64,000 nucleotides of DNA. Origin: an uncultured Desulfuromonadales bacterium. GTDB lineage: Bacteria > Desulfobacterota > Desulfuromonadia > Desulfuromonadales > Geopsychrobacteraceae. Of the stretch, positions 62,139-64,000 are shown piece by piece. Under the pieces are notes generated by a model. The model made no database searches. It was given only the letters and a program-made list of their open reading frames with translations, and had not been told where the DNA came from. The position numbers and the translations under genes were made by a program. The stretch's first letter is position 1; the number at the start of each line of letters is the position of its first letter. The stretch spans positions 16,653 to 80,652 of the forward strand of contig CAMYNC010000034.1 of the NCBI GenBank assembly GCA_947259685.1, given 5' to 3'.

Positions 62139-62468
62139 CTAGTTGGGCGGCAGGCTGGCGGCAAAGGCAAGGCCTTGTCGCACCCAGGCCGCAAGGGCCG
62201 CATCGGCTGCATGAGCTGTTTTGCCAACCATCACCCAGCCACGCATCGGTCGGCCGGTAATATCGAACATCCGCACATGCTCCTGATGCAGAGCCGCCTC
62301 GTAGCCGTCGGGGCCGACCCGCACGATCAAATCATCCCTGAGTACCCCGCAAGCCATGTTGCCGTGCAGCAGAAAGCCGACGCCGCCGAACATTTTTTTC
62401 TCACCGATTCCGGGTTGGTTTTTCAGCAGGCTGGCGACCCGTTCCGCCAGTTGCGGGTTATAAACCAT
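62139..62468 (-). CDS. TfoX N-terminal domain protein
   Basis: 109 residues from ATG 62468; a TTG two codons upstream is possible. It matches the TfoX_N domain: VYNPQLAERVASLLKNQPGI, EKKMFGGVGFLLHGNMACGV and GWVMVGKTAHAADAALAAWV. TfoX regulates competence in gammaproteobacteria; single TfoX_N proteins like this one occur widely with unknown roles. It ends far from the C-terminal TfoX domain, which is absent. The DUF4019 gene lies 10 bp upstream on the same strand. Confidence 0.86.
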   Translation of the reverse strand: MVYNPQLAERVASLLKNQPGIGEKKMFGGVGFLLHGNMACGVLRDDLIVRVGPDGYEAALHQEHVRMFDITGRPMRGWVMVGKTAHAADAALAAWVRQGLAFAASLPPN

Positions 62469-62477
62469 GGGCAATGA

Positions 62478-62921
62478 TCACTGACTGATGTGATAGCCGG
62501 CAACCCGCCAGTGGCCATCTGTGTCGAGGGTCATGGTAATGATTTCTGAAACCTCCGCGGGGTGTTGAAATTTAGAGCTGTATTCGACGATCAGATACTT
62601 GCCGTCAGGGTCTTCCGCCGGGGCATTTGAATAGCTGATTTCCTTTTGTTGCCGTTTTTCCAGCGGGCCGGCTGTGGCGTATAGTTTTTTGAGCTGCTGG
62701 TCCCAATCCTGTTGCGGGATGTCATTTTTAGTGATCCCGGCCAGCAACTCCCAGCTTTTGGCGAAGTCCCCGGCATCGACCTGTTCAAGAAATATTGCTG
62801 CGGCGGCGCTGGCCTGTTCGGCGACCTGTGGTTCCGGAGGATCGCTGACGTGGGGTAAAAACAGGATGACCAGCACGACACAGATCAGAATCAGGTGGAT
62901 ACGATAACGATGGGGGATCAA
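62478..62921 (-). CDS. DUF4019 exported protein, copy 2 (TTG start)
   Basis: 147 residues from TTG 62921, supported by AGAGGAGAAGACC upstream. The N-terminal helix IHLILICVVLVILFLPHVS anchors or exports it. The domain shows AAAAIFLEQVDAGDFAKSWE, IPQQDWDQQLKKLYATAG and ITMTLDTDGHWRVAGYHISQ, as in the DUF4019 protein at 58074-58499. Overall identity between the two is low to moderate, so the duplication is old. Role unknown. Confidence 0.82.
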   Translation of the reverse strand: MIPHRYRIHLILICVVLVILFLPHVSDPPEPQVAEQASAAAAIFLEQVDAGDFAKSWELLAGITKNDIPQQDWDQQLKKLYATAGPLEKRQQKEISYSNAPAEDPDGKYLIVEYSSKFQHPAEVSEIITMTLDTDGHWRVAGYHISQ

Positions 62922-63113
62922 GGTCTTCTCCTCTAACAGGCATTAAATATTGGATTGACTGACTTAAATGGGGGTTATGACAGCTGGCGAAAATAGAGAT
63001 TTTAGCAAATTCGGCCACTCTGCTGCAACGGCCTGATTTTAGTCAGGGAGTCGAAAAATAAAAGGGCATCTTAAGCTGAAAGGCAAAGAAGCGCAAACAG
63101 TTGCTTTGCTGCG

Positions 63114-63743
63114 TTAGCGCTGGTCGCTCAACGCCAGGCGGAGGCCGAAGGCAAGGAACAGCGAGCCGCTGACCCAGCGCAACCCTTTTTGCAAACGGTT
63201 GGAGCGGCGCATGCGGCCAGCGATCGCGGCCGAGAAAAAAACCACATGGGTATGGACGATGGCAGCTACCAGCGCATGGGTGGCCCCCATCATGGCGATC
63301 TGCAGCTGAGGGCGGAGGCCGGAGGGATCAACGAATTGCGGCAGCAAAGCCAGCATCAGCAAAGAAATTTTCGGATTTAAAATACTGACAAAAGCCCCGT
63401 TACGGAAGATTCTGCGCAACGAAATCTGCCCGCTGCTGGCCTGCACCTGCAGGCCGCCCTGGCCGCGCAGGGTCCGCAGAGCCAGATAGACCAAATAGGC
63501 CACCCCGAAAAATTTTAAGGTTTGAAAGGCCGCGGTTGAGTACTGCAGCAAAGCAGCCAGGCCCAGGGCAACCGCCAGGGCATGGCAGAGAATGCCGGTT
63601 GAATTACCTAGGTTGCCGATCATTCCCGCTTTGCGACCATGGCCAAGGGTGGTCGAAATCGAATAGACCCAGCTCGGGCCGGGCGACAGGGCCACCAGCA
63701 GACTCACCGATATAAAACCAAGGTAGTGACTGAATAGGTTCAT
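63114..63743 (-). CDS. LysE/RhtB-family amino-acid exporter
   Basis: 209 residues and about six transmembrane helices. The RhtB signature is GFISVSLLVALSPGPSWVYS (SPGPS) and the second block GNSTGILCHALAVALGLAAL. IFRNGAFVSILNPKISLLML is the conserved NPK segment. RhtB proteins export threonine, homoserine or other amino acids. It is a more distant member than the LysE/ArgO-type gene at 36734. No regulator gene is seen next to it; the adjacent region to the right is intergenic. Confidence 0.87.
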   Translation of the reverse strand: MNLFSHYLGFISVSLLVALSPGPSWVYSISTTLGHGRKAGMIGNLGNSTGILCHALAVALGLAALLQYSTAAFQTLKFFGVAYLVYLALRTLRGQGGLQVQASSGQISLRRIFRNGAFVSILNPKISLLMLALLPQFVDPSGLRPQLQIAMMGATHALVAAIVHTHVVFFSAAIAGRMRRSNRLQKGLRWVSGSLFLAFGLRLALSDQR

Positions 63744-63979
63744 GTTTTCAAGGCATTCTGTTTAGCCGGTGACAAGGGAAGGTGCAGCTTATCAGCTTCG
63801 TGAGCGATTAACCAGCCTAGTGTCCCGTGCGGTTAATCCTGTCTGTTAATTCAGGCCCTTTTGCCCGCTGTCCGCGTTGCGCCTCCTTGGTTTAACTATG
63901 GCTAGTACAATGTAAACCTTAACAATTCGTAAATTATGAATTTTCTGCTATAATTGTCGTCACCAGAAGAGGAGACGAC

Positions 63980-64000
63980 ATGGCACCACGCTACAGAGTG
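63980..64000 (+). CDS. Start of a gene cut by the window edge
   Basis: ATG at 63980 after AAGAGGAGACGAC, a good RBS, reads MAPRYRV before the window ends. TATAAT at 63949-63954 is a possible -10 box. Seven residues are too few for a function. Confidence 0.45.

Overview
The window is bacterial chromosome, most likely from a Desulfuromonadales (Geobacter/Desulfuromonas-type) deltaproteobacterium. The basis is inference from gene content: a four-gene outer-membrane porin plus multiheme cytochrome c cluster (27 heme-binding motifs), a small periplasmic class III cytochrome, a CarD-ispD-ispF-glnS-cysS block, a sigma54 activator, PilZ/GGDEF signalling genes, and selD read through an in-frame UGA. 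I saw no rRNA, tRNA, CRISPR array, prophage or complete insertion sequence.

Layout. 1-2.8 kb: an AraC/alkyltransferase gene cut by the window edge, an EamA exporter overlapping a stand-alone Ada metal-binding domain, and dodecin. 3.4-8 kb: a PhnCDE-like ABC transporter ending in selD, read as a selenium uptake and activation unit. 8.3-11.2 kb: an RluA-type pseudouridine synthase, an exported Fn3-like protein and hspQ. 11.5-15.5 kb: the porin-cytochrome conduit. 16.3-18.4 kb: a fused 3-oxoacid CoA-transferase and 3-hydroxybutyrate dehydrogenase. 18.7-29.5 kb: mixed housekeeping and envelope genes (tandem glutaredoxin membrane protein, GlxA-type regulator, PilZ, tail-specific protease, ketopantoate reductase). 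29.6-35.1 kb: carD, ispD, ispF, glnS, cysS and a tetraheme cytochrome. 35.4-38.6 kb: a broken srkA and a divergent LysE/LysR pair. 38.8-48.3 kb: a GHL10-like protein, a DgkA-PAP2 fusion, an S1/MFS/EVE operon, a DUF945 protein, a His/Arg repeat protein and an alginate-export-like porin. 53.4-63.7 kb: an SpoU methyltransferase, DUF lipoproteins, a 2-hydroxyacid dehydrogenase, a diguanylate cyclase, an HDOD protein, a pentapeptide-repeat potassium-channel fusion and a second LysE-type exporter. The last 21 bases begin another gene.

The best candidate for an undescribed system lies at 48.4-53.0 kb. A near-consensus sigma54 promoter and a structured leader precede a very strong ribosome-binding site and a 47-residue Ser/Arg/Lys/Tyr-rich peptide gene. 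A terminator follows, then an ABC exporter (frameshifted near its start) overlapping a Hanks-type kinase, and then a convergent sigma54 activator with a cysteine-bearing PAS domain. Two TGTCCC/GGGACA palindromes sit about 70 and 105 bp upstream of the promoter, where activator sites would lie. The layout suggests a secreted, possibly Ser-phosphorylated cationic peptide under sigma54 control. The function is inference.

Other points of note: a UGA-Sec codon with a compact SECIS hairpin in selD, a split Ada system, an internal deletion with frameshift in srkA, and several families of palindromic dispersed repeats in the intergenic regions. Start codons were chosen by ribosome-binding site and family alignment from memory. 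No database search was possible.
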